Positions 11,366 through 23,099 of a DNA stretch of 64,000 bases are shown here, in pieces (the stretch's first letter is position 1; every line of letters starts with the position of its first letter). Source of the DNA: Hortaea werneckii (Eukaryota; Ascomycota; Dothideomycetes; Mycosphaerellales; Teratosphaeriaceae). The DNA lies in contig JBAOKB010000118.1 of the NCBI GenBank assembly GCA_037044905.1, forward strand, positions 558,001 to 622,000, written 5' to 3'. The notes beneath the pieces are model-generated. The model was given only the letters and a program-made list of their open reading frames with translations. It was not told the origin of the DNA and made no database searches. Made by a program: the position numbers and the translations under genes.

Positions 11366-13847
11366 CCCGCAGAGACTATCATTTCCTCAAGTAGACGAGA
11401 CAAGGACACTGTATGTATCTAAATATGTAGGAGAGCGGTAGCGATAGTGAGAGTCATCATAAGATTTCCCAGCGCATTCATGTTCGCAACTGTTCGGATC
11501 AGACTGATCGTATCGGCGGCTCGCATGCATACGGAACCGCGTTTGGAATCCCCGCGGACCTGGGATGTCGCTTGCTTCCCGAGCCCCGGGCTGCAAGCCA
11601 CCTGCAGCCTTGTTTCCAGAAAACCAGCTGGAGGGCGCTAAGAACGCCGGTTGTTAACTGTTAGTTGCCGGAATGGGCGGGGAGGGGGGAAAGGTACTGT
11701 AGTAGTGCTTCCCCCGGGAACAATCTGCCCACTCGTTTCCATTCATCAAACGTAGAAGTTGGCGATCTATCACCAGGGTTGCCGGGAGCAAAGAGCAACG
11801 CTATGCCTGTCCATACCGCTCAACTTTTTGCCTTGCCCTTCCTTCCTTCCTTCGGCATCTTCCACATGGTGACATGGGCAACACGTCCCCCCCCTCCGCT
11901 TAGGCACCGCCAGTGCAAGATCGACATTTGTCCCTTTTCAGCCGGATTTTCTTCCCTTCATTTTTTTACCGGGATTCATATAGTACTGATGCTGCGAACG
12001 CTAACAAGGGACAGGCCGCTCGCTGCAAGGCAGGCAGACAGGGCCGCAATCCGCATCTGTCACCCGCTCCCAGTGGCCCTAGCTGGTCTTTTCACCGACA
12101 AGCGTACCTGGGTCTCGGATACGGTACTGCACCGGCCAAATCAAGGGCCCCAAATTACATTTACCCGTTTCCTTGTGTCACCCCCGAGTGACGTCGTCAC
12201 AGGTTGATGTGCCTAGGTTAGTCGGGGCTAGCAGAGCAATTGTCACCTACCTCGCCTACCTAATGTGATTTCCGCTGTGCGAGGGATGGGGTGCGCTCTT
12301 GGCTGTGTCGCAGCTGACAGCGCCCTTTGCTACACAAATGGCTGTCAAAACTCCCCGAAGGATGGTAGTCAACCTGGAACAAGGAACCATATTTGTGTAG
12401 GGTCACATTATCGGCCGTCTTGCCAGGTTCATGTATGCCCATTCGCGATAGAAGCTTTGGGGGACGACGGGCTTCCTGCATCCCCGTTGGCGATGGCGTT
12501 CTCGTGTTGATCTCAGAAGTATACCGACAGCCCGCCCTAAGGTGCGCCGCACTAGTAATGATCCACCTGCCTTTTACCCATCTCCATGGCTAACTTTCAC
12601 CACCAAATTACCTTCGTCACCTTTAACGATGTCAGTTAAGCTACCCGGCGATCCCCAGACAGTTTGTCCTAACTATAACATAAGGCCTATAGGGACCTTC
12701 GCGTGAGGGATCTTGAATATATATGCGGATGAGCTCGGACTCCAGACATATTCTAGACTCCACTATCTTCAGGCCTTTGTGCCCCGTTAACACCAAGCTG
12801 TCAACACCGGCCGCTGTGTATTATCATTCCAGGCCATGGGGACTCTTAATTGGGCGTGACCGACTCCCCGGTTGAGGGCTGTAGTTCAGTCAGATATGCG
12901 ACCGAACGGCCAGGTACCTCCCAACGTCATCGCAATACGAAGGAGATCTTCCTCCTGAACAGTTCGAGGTGGTCGAAAGTGTCAATCGCCCAGACCCGGC
13001 GCTTTTTGCGCCCGCAGTCTGTCGTTGCGAGCGCTGGAGCTAGCAAGCTGACGCAGTGCACATGACGAGTCGCGACAACGAGACATTAATGAAGAAATCA
13101 CATCGAGCCATGCATTTGTCCACCGCGTATCGGGGCTCGGAATGCCACTCCCTGTTCACGCACAACTACTTCTTTCCTGCCCGGTGTAGCGATGAAATTG
13201 ACATTCCAGACTCCACAACATGTACGAAGCCATTCACTGGACCTGCTCCCGTCCATCTGGGCCAACGGCTTAGATCTCCCATCTCATCCTATCGCGCGAG
13301 CAGGTCGATATCATCTCCCGCTCCTACGAACACGCCCACGCGAATCTCACGCGCTGCACCCCGATTCTAGATCGGTGAGCTTACTCCAGCTCGCAGGAAC
13401 CGGCCGCTGCAAGTCACATGACCGAATCTGCACTTGCGGACCGTAGGCTCTGCGGCCATCCCTTAGCGTTTTGCCCTGATCTTCCAATCGGTGTTCGAGG
13501 GTGAGATGGTGTGCACCTGCATCATGCAGCAGGCTCCTGAAAGCTTCCCCCGCACTTTCTTCCCCATGTCCACAGAGGACTTGACAAATCGGTTTATACC
13601 TGGGCACGCCCGCCCGTCCGTCATGCTGAGACCGTGTCTACCTTCTAGAAGTGCGTGGTCACGAGACTCATCGACCTCAAAGAAGAGTCCAGACTTGACA
13701 CAGTTACTCCACAGCAATTCCACCCCAAGCTTTCCAAGAGCACATTTCCCAAACGCACCAGAAAGCACACTAGGTGTGAATTACCATGGTGCTTGATTCA
13801 GCCCAAGCCCGGCAACTCAATGCGGGGGAAGGCGGCATTCCGGCTTT

Positions 13848-14141
13848 TCAAAGTAAGTTGACATTTGACACCTGTGAAACCAACAGCACAAACTTCTTGG
13901 AAACCCGTTTTGCTTCATGAGAGCTGATCAAACGCAAGAAGACCATTCCACATAATTTCCACTCTCCGAGAGATCTCATCTCAGCAGCCGTCAGCTTGAC
14001 GACTACCCGCACAACCGTTACTACTAGAAATAGTATGTAATTCAGCAAGGTTAAACCCACGGAAACCGTTTTTGAGATGCCGGGTGCGATCGACCGAGGT
14101 GACCGAGGTTCCGACGACATTGTCTGGGAGAGGGAGGCCAT
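13848..14141 (-). CDS. Possible small single-pass membrane protein (weak)
   Basis: An ORF of 97 codons whose ATG (14139-14141) has A at -3 and G at +4. The translation contains one convincing hydrophobic segment of about 20 residues (LLNYILFLVVTVVRVVV) flanked by Ser/Pro/Arg-rich and basic regions. It is not recognised and lies head-to-head with the peroxidase gene starting at 14454. The hydrophobic stretch could be chance, since it comes from a GTA/GTC-rich segment. Confidence 0.2.
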   Translation of the reverse strand: MASLSQTMSSEPRSPRSIAPGISKTVSVGLTLLNYILFLVVTVVRVVVKLTAAEMRSLGEWKLCGMVFLRLISSHEAKRVSKKFVLLVSQVSNVNLL

Positions 14142-14453
14142 TATACTTCACCACTACGACATGAATCCAGCAAGATCGTCACCACACAGTTTGGACTAGA
14201 ACGGCTGGCCTACTCTTCTTGCCAAATGGCTGTGCGCTCTTTTGTGCTTCCTGGTTGTCGTCCCAGGGACTTCTGACCACTCACGACGCTCCGAAGTCAG
14301 CGGCGTCTTTCTAGCTACTTGCTATATGCTTTGGTGGAAGCCATGATGTAGCGGTGCATGTAAGTGATATGTAAGTCGAGGAGATCTACTGAAATTGTAG
14401 ATTCTGTTTATTACTGTTGTGTCTTTTCTCTCATATTCTCGAAGACCATAATC

Positions 14454-15705
14454 ATGCGCTTCACAGTAGCCCTCGCCTCATTGGCGTTGCCACTCACCAT
14501 TAGTGCTTACCCAGCTCTGGAACGTGATCTGGGTGATACTCTTTCGGACGTTGGCATCAATGTCCAAGGCCTCCTCACCAGCCTGACACCTCCCAACCCC
14601 AATGACCCGCGATTCACACAGTTCCAGAAACCAGGCCCGAATGATGGTGAGTCGGATCGAACACCTCCCTCCTTCCTATCCTTCGACATGTTCCATCCAC
14701 TAACCTTTCCCCTCCAGTCCGTTCACCATGTCCCGGCCTCAACGCCCTCGCCAACCACGGCTTCATCCCGCGCAACGGGAAAGACATGACGCTACCCATC
14801 CTCATCAAGGGCCTCAAAGCCGGCATGAACATGGCGCCGGACTTCACCATCGCCATCGGCGGCGTCGGCCTCCTCTCCTCGGACTCCCCGGACACCGCCC
14901 GCTCCTTCGACCTCAACGACCTCGACCAGCACAACTTCCCCATCGAGCACGACGCCAGCCTGTCCCGCCGCGACGCCTATTTCGGCAACGACTACAGCTT
15001 CTACCAGCCCAACTGGGACATGGTACTGAAATACTACCAAGGGAAAACCGAAACGGACATCAAGACCGCCTCCGCCGCCCAACGCAACCGCGTCGCCACC
15101 TCCCGCGCCATCAACCCGGAAGTCGTCTACGGGCCCCGGGAATTCGTCCTCGCGAACGGCGAGACGGCGCTCTATCTGCAGACCATGGCCGACCCCTTCT
15201 CCGGAAAAGCCAAGCTCGATTACGTCCGCATGCTGTTCGAGCAGGAGAAGTTGCCGTATGAGCTCGGCTGGCGGCCCAGTACGGTGCCCATCTCCCTCCT
15301 CACGCTCGGGAATATGGTCTTGGAGCTTTCGGCTGCGGCGCCGGATCCCGTGGGGGACGCGGTGGGGGTCACGGCGGATTCTTATAAGGTGTGTTTCTTT
15401 CCCCCCTTTTTTCCCCCTTCGATTTTCTGTCGAAACATGTGCCTTTCTTCTCCTCCTTGCAACGCGCTCATCTTGGATCTTGACCAAGAACGAGTTGCAT
15501 TGGCCTCTCTTTTCCCTCCCAATTTCTCTCTCTTTTTTTTTTTTTCCTGGTCATTCTTAGTTCTTTCCTCTTTCTCTTCTAAGATAAACCGAATCCTCAC
15601 TAACCTCCCCCTCCTTCTTTTCAGGACGTCTTCGAGCTCATCGCCGGCGGCTCTGAAGTCCTCGCCAACCTCACTCAGGGCTTGAGTTCGGCTGTGGGTC
15701 TCTAG
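14454..15705 (+). CDS. Secreted heme-thiolate peroxidase (chloroperoxidase / unspecific peroxygenase family)
   Basis: Three exons: 14454-14646, 14718-15388 and 15625-15705 (introns 71 and 236 nt, both GT-AG), giving 314 aa. The first 18 residues (MRFTVALASLALPLTISA) form a signal peptide. Joining exons 1 and 2 creates the heme-ligand motif SPCPGLNALANHG, with the proximal Cys at residue 69. The acid-base motif is EHD at 141-143, followed by ASLSRRDAYFGN. This PCP plus EHD arrangement is that of Leptoxyphium (Caldariomyces) chloroperoxidase and short peroxygenases, which use hydrogen peroxide to halogenate or oxygenate organic substrates outside the cell. A conserved acidic position is probably within ANGETALYLQTM (about residue 211 onward). 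Substrate cannot be predicted. It stands alone in a gene-poor area, with no secondary-metabolite core enzyme beside it. Confidence 0.88.
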
Positions 15706-17129
15706 AAGCGCTCCTTTTCCATTCCTCCCCACCCTCTTCTTCCGTCTCTATCAAGTCGGGGTAGTCATGGGAAATAACTTCGGAGATACTTCTTTTTTTT
15801 TTTTTCTTCTTCTTCCTTGACAGATGGGTATACAGTACAAGTACCTCCAAAATAACAGATCCAGTCAATCTCTTCTTAAACGAGTATAGACGCGATCACA
15901 TGTCTGTCTTATCTGTCTCTTCGACTACGTAGAGAGCTCTTCTCGGAATTCCCTGGGGATTGCTTTGGAAGGTAAGAAGGGAAAATCAGATCCTACTTGC
16001 TTGGTGTTTTCCCTCCCCCTCCTCCTCCTTCTTTTATACGTTGAATTTTCATTCCCAAAAAGCTTCGAACCCCTTCAGATCCGTCCACAACGGCCTCAAA
16101 CAACGAGCAGGTTCAAGATTGAAAAGTTTCCAAGGCCCAATTCTACGATAAACTCTTTTTTTTTTTTTTCTCTCAAAAATTTGCAGCATTCCCATGATTT
16201 TTTTTTTTTTTTTTCCCCAATGTTGAGTGGGTATTTCATTTCCCACAGCATGCATGCTGAGTGTTCGAGCCCTTTTTTTTATTTTTTTTTATTAGAAAAA
16301 CGATTTTCTTGCACATCGGTCCATCCCCACTGTTTTGCCCTCCCTCCCCCTCTTCCGTGTGTCCTGCCGACGACGTGAATGAAATACTCGGAATCTACGC
16401 CGAAGGTCGCTGGACCGTTTGATTTTCTCAACGGTTCGATCCACGATCCATACAGTTTTACACCGTTGAGTAAGGAGAGGGGGGAAGAGTTAAGAATCGG
16501 CACAAGAGGTAGAAAGAGAGTGAAAAGGTAAGGTCAAGGTGAGGTCAAGGTCTGTCCTCTACATTCATCCATTGCCCACAGCGGGCCTAGCCTAGCCTAG
16601 CCTAGCCTGACAGCGAGTCTACAACACATTCCTCCCCTCCCTCCCTCCCTCCCTCCCCAAGTAGTAGCAGAAGGAGGAAGGGAGTCAGAACGGTGGAAAC
16701 CTTATCCTAAGGGTCACTCCCGCTAGCCTCCAGCTTCAATCTCTACCACACCTCCCAAGACTACCACGCAGCTCCTCAACCCCGAAACCCGGGCATAGCG
16801 TAAAGGATGGCGACGAAGAGATAAGCCAGGAAAGAAAGAGTGCGCGCGCGCGAGGGAGAGAGGGAAAGGGGGAAGGGAGGAGGGGAGGGAGAAACTCCAT
16901 CGAGCGTCCAGCGTCCAGCAGTACGCGAGCTCAAGACCGTCATCGTTTCTCCTCGCCCATAATCTCCACCCTTCCATCCACCCATCCTTCTCCCACCTCT
17001 CACTTCCCGCCCCGCCCACCCCTAGAAATCCACCAACCCCTGCCAAAGGTAATGGAAATCGGTACGTCGCTCCTCCATCCGAGATGGGATGTCATGTCTG
17101 GACGCGTGATAGGGAAATATCACATCACA

Positions 17130-17157
17130 CCCCCCCCCCCCCCCCCCCCCCCCCCCC
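17130..17157. repeat. Poly-C tract, 28 nt
   Basis: Uninterrupted run of 28 C on the plus strand, following ATCACATCACA. Confidence 0.95.
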
Positions 17158-17309
17158 TTCCCGCGCCACCCAATGGGCCAACTCAATTCCCTTTTCCCCA
17201 TCTTGTTCTTTTCAAAAGATGGTTAAAAGAAAGAAGCAGAATCATCTGCACTCAGCGCTTGACATCTTTTGCAGGGAACGTAGAAAGCCTTTTCCGGTGC
17301 CCCATGTGT

Positions 17310-17310
<1 letters not shown>

Positions 17311-17375
<65 letters not shown>
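17311..17375. repeat. (CT)n dinucleotide microsatellite
   Basis: Near-perfect CT repeat of about 65 nt in the 3' flank of STB3. It produces artificial Ser-Leu or Arg-Glu repeats in short ORFs. Confidence 0.95.
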
Positions 17376-17380
<5 letters not shown>

Positions 17381-17905
17381 TCGGACGATCCAGGAAATAA
17401 ATTGATTTTGTAAATGTTCAGAAGGAAGGTAAAGTTCAATCGTGCAAAGTCGTCGTCGTCCTCAAAGGAGCCAGGGGCCGAGAGAGAAGGGGGGTTATCC
17501 GATAGGTGAGATGTCGTCGTCCCAACTATCTCCAAAGGAAGCTTGTTGTTGCTATGTATGGATGAAGTTGTAGCTGTCGTCGTTGTTGTTGAAGGTGCGA
17601 AAAATATTTCTCGCGAAAATAAATAAAGGGAAGAAAAACAAAAGGTCGCTACCCATGTCATTGCCCGATCTGCTCCAGCACTTGGTTTGCGCAGAGGGCT
17701 GCCCAGTAGCGTTTCGTCTCGAAACCAAAACAAAAGAAAAATATAAGAGAATAAGTCCAGGGTATCATCGTTCGTTGGTCTTCTTTCCCGCCCGCCTGTC
17801 CGCCCAAATCCCATGTCCCGTCATGATCCTGATTTGGGAGTGAAACCAACCAATTAAAAAGAAACGCCGTGTGTGTGTGAGCGACCCAAAAAAAAAAAAA
17901 AAAGC

Positions 17906-19048
17906 TCACATGGATCCCATGCTGAGAAGTGCCGCAGCTGCAGCTTGCTCTTCGGGGGTCGCCGTCGCGGGGTTGATGGCTGTCATGCCTCCCGAAGGCA
18001 TAGAAGAGGAATGGTGTATTGGCCGATTGCTGAGATATGATGGCCGTCGGGTCCAGCTGTGTGATGAGTAGCGTCTAGCGTAAGCGGCGCTCAAGGCGTT
18101 GTAGTCCTTCCGAGGCCCTGGGATGGGCATGGAAGACTTCCGAGGTGCGTTGGAATTGGTCGCTGTCCAATCCTCTTCATCCGTGGCGTCGTCGAGACTT
18201 TCGGACTCGTCGTTCGATGCGCCGTCGAGCGACATCTTGTCGGCTTCGTTCTCCGGCACGTCCAAGTCCATGTCTAGCTCGTCTTCTTCCCGGATGCTGG
18301 ACGCTGTCCAGCTGGCGCCGGAGTGCTGATCACGATAGCGGGAAGGGGCTCTCGGTGCTGGCATGTGTACGCCCGAGTCCGTATGGGACATGGCGTAGCT
18401 GCTGCGCTCGCTACGCGGTGGGGACATGTGGCCCTCGTTGAAGGACCCCATACCGGAATCCCTCGGTGACCCCTTGATGTGTGCATCCCATCTTCCCCAT
18501 CCAGTCTTGCAAAAGGCTACGTTGCCATCTACACCACCGCCGTTACGGCTTTCCAACGCGGCGACGACTAGCCGCCGTGCCTTGGCTGGAGGGATGCGAG
18601 AGAAGCCAGGGACAGACTGCGTCAGCTCGCCCATCACGTAGCGGATCGGGCGAGGGCCATTTCCGAGCATGATGCCCGGCAGGTGATGCTTGGCCAACAT
18701 GGCGGGGGTGATGGTGTTGGAGGCATCGAGCCCAGAGAGGGCGCCTCTGCTAAGCGGCGCGCTTGCTGTCCCCACATGTACCTGCTCGGGGCCCACTGGC
18801 TGCTCGCCAGAGCCATGCATCTCCAACTCCTCGTCTATGCTGATGAGCGGTGGCGACTGCCCGCTCGAGTAGATGGCGTGGGCCGGCAAATCCGGGGAGA
18901 TGGAGTTGGGTGGGGTTAGCAACGCGTGCGCCAGCTTCTCCGGGTTGGAGAAGTTGGCTTTGGCAGAGCCCGCATCGCGCACCCGGGGGATATCGACGGA
19001 CGGAGTAGGCATGGCGATTGCCTTACCCGCGGATGCAGCCTGAGCCAT
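17906..19048 (-). CDS. STB3: Stb3-like Sin3-binding / RRPE-binding regulator
   Basis: Single exon of 380 aa. Residues about 105-185 form the diagnostic block: ITPAMLAKHHLPGIMLGNGP, then RYVMGELTQSVPGFSRIPP and KARRLVVAALES, ending near GWGRWDAH. This matches the fungal Sin3-binding protein Stb3 family. In yeast Stb3 binds ribosomal RNA processing elements in promoters of ribosome-biogenesis genes and recruits Sin3 deacetylase when TOR signalling is low. The rest is Ser/Pro-rich with an acidic stretch (about 250-285) and a Ser/Arg-rich tail that could be phosphorylated. The ATG at 19046-19048 precedes the conserved block by about 100 residues. The more than 2 kb upstream has no gene and may contain a long leader. 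Confidence 0.85.
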   Translation of the reverse strand: MAQAASAGKAIAMPTPSVDIPRVRDAGSAKANFSNPEKLAHALLTPPNSISPDLPAHAIYSSGQSPPLISIDEELEMHGSGEQPVGPEQVHVGTASAPLSRGALSGLDASNTITPAMLAKHHLPGIMLGNGPRPIRYVMGELTQSVPGFSRIPPAKARRLVVAALESRNGGGVDGNVAFCKTGWGRWDAHIKGSPRDSGMGSFNEGHMSPPRSERSSYAMSHTDSGVHMPAPRAPSRYRDQHSGASWTASSIREEDELDMDLDVPENEADKMSLDGASNDESESLDDATDEEDWTATNSNAPRKSSMPIPGPRKDYNALSAAYARRYSSHSWTRRPSYLSNRPIHHSSSMPSGGMTAINPATATPEEQAAAAALLSMGSM

Positions 19049-21202
19049 GAGTGCGGTGGGTTGGTTTGACCGGAGAGCTCTCCTACAACAGGTGGATGAG
19101 TCAGAAACGGTTGCTCTTTTATCCTATGTCTATGGATGATGTGGCGATGGATGGGTTGGATGTGCGTGTGGCGATAATCTGGTATCGGTCTAATCAAGTA
19201 CTCACTCGACTGTGCAAGAAAGCTGCTCGTGGGTGAGGAGACGCGTCGCGATGACTGGTGAGGTCTGGTGACTGGGTTGGCCGAAACCGGGGAAGTTGGG
19301 CGCAGATCGCGATGGCGAGTTTAGAGCTTCCGGGTTGAGTGGTGTTGGGCTTGAGCAACGAAAGGTCGTTGTGCAAGAGATGAAAGTCTAACGTGGACTG
19401 CGGTATGCTGGTTGCTTGGATTTTGATCAGTGTGCGGTGGATGTAAGTGCGTGCGTGCGTGCGTGAGAGCGTGTATAATAAGAGCAGTAGTCATCGAGGC
19501 CTCATCAGCCAGCGTGGAAGGCTCGCCCATGATGATTGGCGCGCAGCGAGCGAGCACGACCCGACCAAGCGACGTGGGACGTGGGCGATGATGCGTAGGC
19601 GGGTTGGCGGGTTGGCGGGTGTGCTGCATTCCGCAACCCGTTTCCGATCTTGTCCGGGTCCGTGCTCGCCCGTGCTCTGGACTCTTCCCTGGTTGGTCTC
19701 CTCGTCTCCCACTCCTCCAATACTCGCAGCTGCCTATCTCCATCTGATCCTCCGCCACCTGAGCCACCTGAACCCGCTCGGCGCCCACGGAGAATAAAAC
19801 ACAAATCTTATTGTCCCCGATCAGAACATCCCCCCCCAATTCACACTGTGAAGCATACCCAAGTCTACCTCTATCCCTTTCACAACGTTGCCATCGCAAG
19901 AGTCAGTCGTCCTTGCGGCGGTTTCAGGCGCATCCTCGCCTGTCCCGTCCTTATCTCCTCCCCAACGTCGTGCACTGATAGGGGCTGGCTGGCTGGCTGG
20001 CTGTCTTTGGGCGGCGACTCCAATCCAACCTTGTCGCCTCTGGGCCGCCCCCAAACTCACTTTCACACACCCGCTATTAACTCCTCAGCGATACCAAGGC
20101 CGGCTACGTTGACGCGAGGTACCCAGCTATCTGCCACGAGGTGGGGTCCCAAGAGGGTCCTGTGGCTTTTCGCGAACGGCGACTACGGATGCAAACCCCT
20201 CCTGCTCGTGGAGTAAATGGCATGCATTGCATTGGCGTCGGAGTTTGCAAACCTCGGCGGGAGGGGGAGGGCAGCTCCCATCTGTATTTCCAACCGTTCT
20301 AGTAGTGGGGTATCAGACCCTCCAGCTCCTACGCTGGCTCGGGTGAATTCACGAGCAGGTGGGGGCAGCTCGCCGAAAACACCTGTGGGCTGCAGGCGTT
20401 CTCCTCCTGTAGCTTCTCTGCACACATCCCACGTGTAGGGCAGTGTCGTCTTTGTGACGGCCAACGCGCATTAGTTGGCGGATCCGCCTACAGTACGAGA
20501 ACACCAGCTTCATGGCCCGCTCGGTTAAGCGCGGCAAATGGGAAATTCAGCACACATTATCAATGATTTCGAGGACCACTTTTAAGTCCTCCACTCTGTC
20601 GTAGTCCATGACACCATCCGCCAATTCGGCAGGTGCGTTTGAGAGGGAAACGTCAAGCCAACACACACACACACGCATAAGTCTCAGTAGTACTTCTCGC
20701 GCATCAGCAGATCCAGACTAATGATGAGGCAAAGTCGAAGCTGATGAATCCAGCTGCTTTTCAGCATGGTCAAGCGACTACCTAGGTACCTCACATCAGG
20801 TGGCGTGGGTGAACTGAGTCACACTAACCGTGGACATACTACCTAGGTATGTAGAAGACCACTTGCACTCATCAGTAGGTTGTCCCAAACGCCAGTACAG
20901 TCCCAACTCATTGTAGCCCTCTTGCTACTAGCAACGTCGCTCTGCATTCATAACTCTCGTTAGCCTTTTTGCTCCTCTACGCTACTGTATTGTGTATATA
21001 GTGCAGCAACACTTCCTCTATAGCAATGGTCTAATGACCATTTTTGCAATTCTTATAGCAAGTTCAGACCGTACAGCACGCGATGTGTTAATGCAACGCC
21101 CATATCTTATTATCGTGACACCGCATCTATCGCCAAAACGCTCAGTGTTAGACAGGAACCCCAACGTCTCTCAATCGCATTCACTTCTATATCCTAGATA
21201 TC
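19049..21202. other. Upstream region of STB3 and 3' flank of the reductase-like gene
   Basis: No supported gene. It contains GTGC repeats near 19450-19470, a GGCT run near 19981-20005, and AC repeats near 20661-20673. The 192-codon minus-strand ORF at 19321-19899 has no recognisable domain and is more likely leader or promoter sequence. Confidence 0.5.
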
Positions 21203-23099
21203 TTAGAAAGCGAACTTTTCCGCCCAGTACCATACCTCTCTCCCCTGCCTAACATGTCTCCCCACCGCTCTGCGCAGACTCTCATTAAGACCAGCTGGAC
21301 CACACACCACAACCGCCACCTTCTCCCCGCTGCCGTGGGCAAACGTCCGATCGACAATCGCGCGAAGGTCAGGTCGACCTCTCTGAACATCAACCCCAAG
21401 CCCAGCCGCCTCCCCACCTCCACCACCATCGCCCGCCGCGAGCAAAGTCTCCCGCTCCTGAAGCTCCACCCCCTCGTCATCATCTCCACGCCCCGCACCC
21501 CGTCCAGTCACAAACACGCCCACCCTCTCCCCAAACGCCTCCCGCTCCCTCGCCTCCTGCGGAATCGCCCAAGCCACCTCCCCCCTCTCGCGCACAACCC
21601 ACACGAACGCCACTTTCCCCCGTCGATAGCTCCCGGGACTCGGACTCAGATCCGCGAGCAGCTGTCGGTACAGCGGGACGATGAAAGTCGCGCCCACGCC
21701 GCCGGCGACGAAGAGGATGCGGTCGGACTGTAAAAGTCTGTCGCTGTGGGTTGTGAGGCCGTAGGGTCCCTCAAGTGAAAGGCGTTGCGGAGAGGTGGGA
21801 TGGTGGGTTTTTTGGTGGTGGTGGACGTTTCCGGTTGCGTTTTGGGCGAGCTTCGCGGTGTTCCCGTCGAGGATTTGGGCTACTATGCGGATTTCGCCGT
21901 CGTGGGAGGGGAGGGAGGCGATGGTGAAGGGGTTGCTTTTGAAGGTCCGGAGGAGAGGGTGGCTTGCGAGTGAGACGTAGACGTGCTGGCCTGGGGACCA
22001 GTTGCTCAGGGTTTCTTTGGGCGGGTGAATGACGATCTCAAGCAGTTGCGTGTTCGGGATTATTCGGAGTGTGCCAGGATACGTGGCCGTGTTCCAGTAC
22101 CGGAGGAACGCTTGCGCCGCGTAGACGAGGGCGGTCTCGTAGATGTAGATCCGGATGTGTGAGACGTGTAGGAAGAGCATGGGGAGTAGCAGTGTAGCCA
22201 GCGTGACATGGACAAAGTAGAACACCCTATAGCTCCACTTCCGCACCGGCGCCAATGCCGTCGTCCCTACCGCTGTGAAAGCGGCGATACTAAACACGCC
22301 CGCGAGGATATACCCCGCTTGCAGTTTCGCGGCGAGCAGGTTCTTGACGATGAAGAAGTTGAGATAGAGTCCCACGTGCGCGTAGAAGAGCCCGGTGATG
22401 ATGTATCCCAGGTGCTGGTGCAGCGCATTCAGCGTCTCGTGCGAGCTGCGCGTCAGCAGCTGGAACGGCGAGTAGGGCGATTTCAGCGCGAGGAGGTATT
22501 GTAAGGGCAGTTGGGAGGCCCCTGTTGCGCCGAAACGCTTGGCTAGGTGCATGTAGTCTACAGTATATTAAGGAAACAGGTTAAGTATCAGAAAATGATC
22601 AGGAACATTTGGATATTGAAGCGTGAGAGAAGTGTACTGTCAAGATCTTTTCCTTCTTTTCTTGAATTTATCCTTGTTTTTATAAATGAGATAAAACTGA
22701 CTTACCTTCGCCGGTCTGAGGGAAGCACAAGAACAGAAGCCAGCACGCCCAGCACGCCGCAATCAACACGTCTCCCTTCGCGCCTAGATGATACCCCCAA
22801 ACATCGACAGAATCACCGCTCCACCAGACAAAGCGCGAAAATGCGCTCTCAGCTCTTCGCGTGAACGATAAGGTGTTCCTGCTGGTGGCCTCTCCTCGCG
22901 CTTTCGCATAGGGCGAACTAGGCGTCTCCAACTCGTTGGCATTCCCCCATCGCCTCTTCGCCCAGATGACGAAGAAGTACAGCTGGAGAGCTAGCAGTGG
23001 GACTAGGACGGAAGTCTGCGCGAGAAGTCCATACCAGTCGAGAAGATCCCGGCGCTTGGTTTTTTGCTCGGAGGTGAGGTCTTGGAAGTGGTAGCCCAT
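21203..23099 (-). CDS. Ferric reductase-like transmembrane FAD/NAD(P)H oxidoreductase
   Basis: Two exons: 22706-23099 and 21203-22557. The 148-nt intron has donor GTAAGT and acceptor CTGTAG; joining gives FPQTGEDYMHLAKRFG, and the product is 582 aa. Several hydrophobic helices occupy residues about 20-300. Two H-x13-H pairs, in HQHLGYIITGLFYAH and HVTLATLLLPMLFLH, are the bis-heme ligands of the ferric reductase/NADPH oxidase family. The FAD site reads SNPFTIAS (HPFT in many members), the nucleotide site FVAGGVGATF, and the C-terminus VCGPAGLNES then WYWAEKFAF. The enzyme should move electrons from NAD(P)H across a membrane to a metal ion or oxygen. The segment between the FAD and last NAD motifs has a Gly/Glu-rich insertion. 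It resembles AIM14/FRE-type proteins; a role in iron uptake is not shown by the context. Confidence 0.82.

Larger units (their letters stand above)
7399..14453. other. Long gene-poor interval with simple repeats
   Basis: About 7 kb without a recognisable gene. It holds a 34-nt poly-G, a 20-nt poly-A (8202-8221), AG-rich and GT-rich stretches (about 8880-9260), GCGAT-type short repeats near 10250-10280 and a (CA)n array. ORFs of 100-180 codons occur on both strands (for example 8263-8796 minus and 11665-12207 plus), but their translations look like random GC-rich sequence with no domain. It could hold long promoters or untranslated RNAs. One weak small-ORF candidate (13848-14141 minus) is listed separately. 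Confidence 0.5.
15706..17905. other. Convergent intergenic region with homopolymers and microsatellites
   Basis: Between the 3' ends of the peroxidase and STB3 genes. It contains several T runs of 10-16 nt (15790-16290), four CCTAG units (16586-16605), CCCT repeats (about 16635-16657), a 28-nt poly-C and a (CT)n array. No coding segment is supported. Confidence 0.6.

Noticed and set aside
11665..12207. 180-codon ORF in the gene-poor interval
   Set aside because: No domain or signal, composition like random GC-rich DNA; 100-180 codon ORFs are frequent here on both strands.
16425..16450. GGTTCGATCC, resembling a tRNA B box
   Set aside because: The flanks do not form a T-arm stem, and no A box or acceptor stem is visible upstream.
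19321..19899. 192-codon minus-strand ORF upstream of STB3
   Set aside because: No family features; lies in the expected leader and promoter of STB3 and is built from simple repeats.
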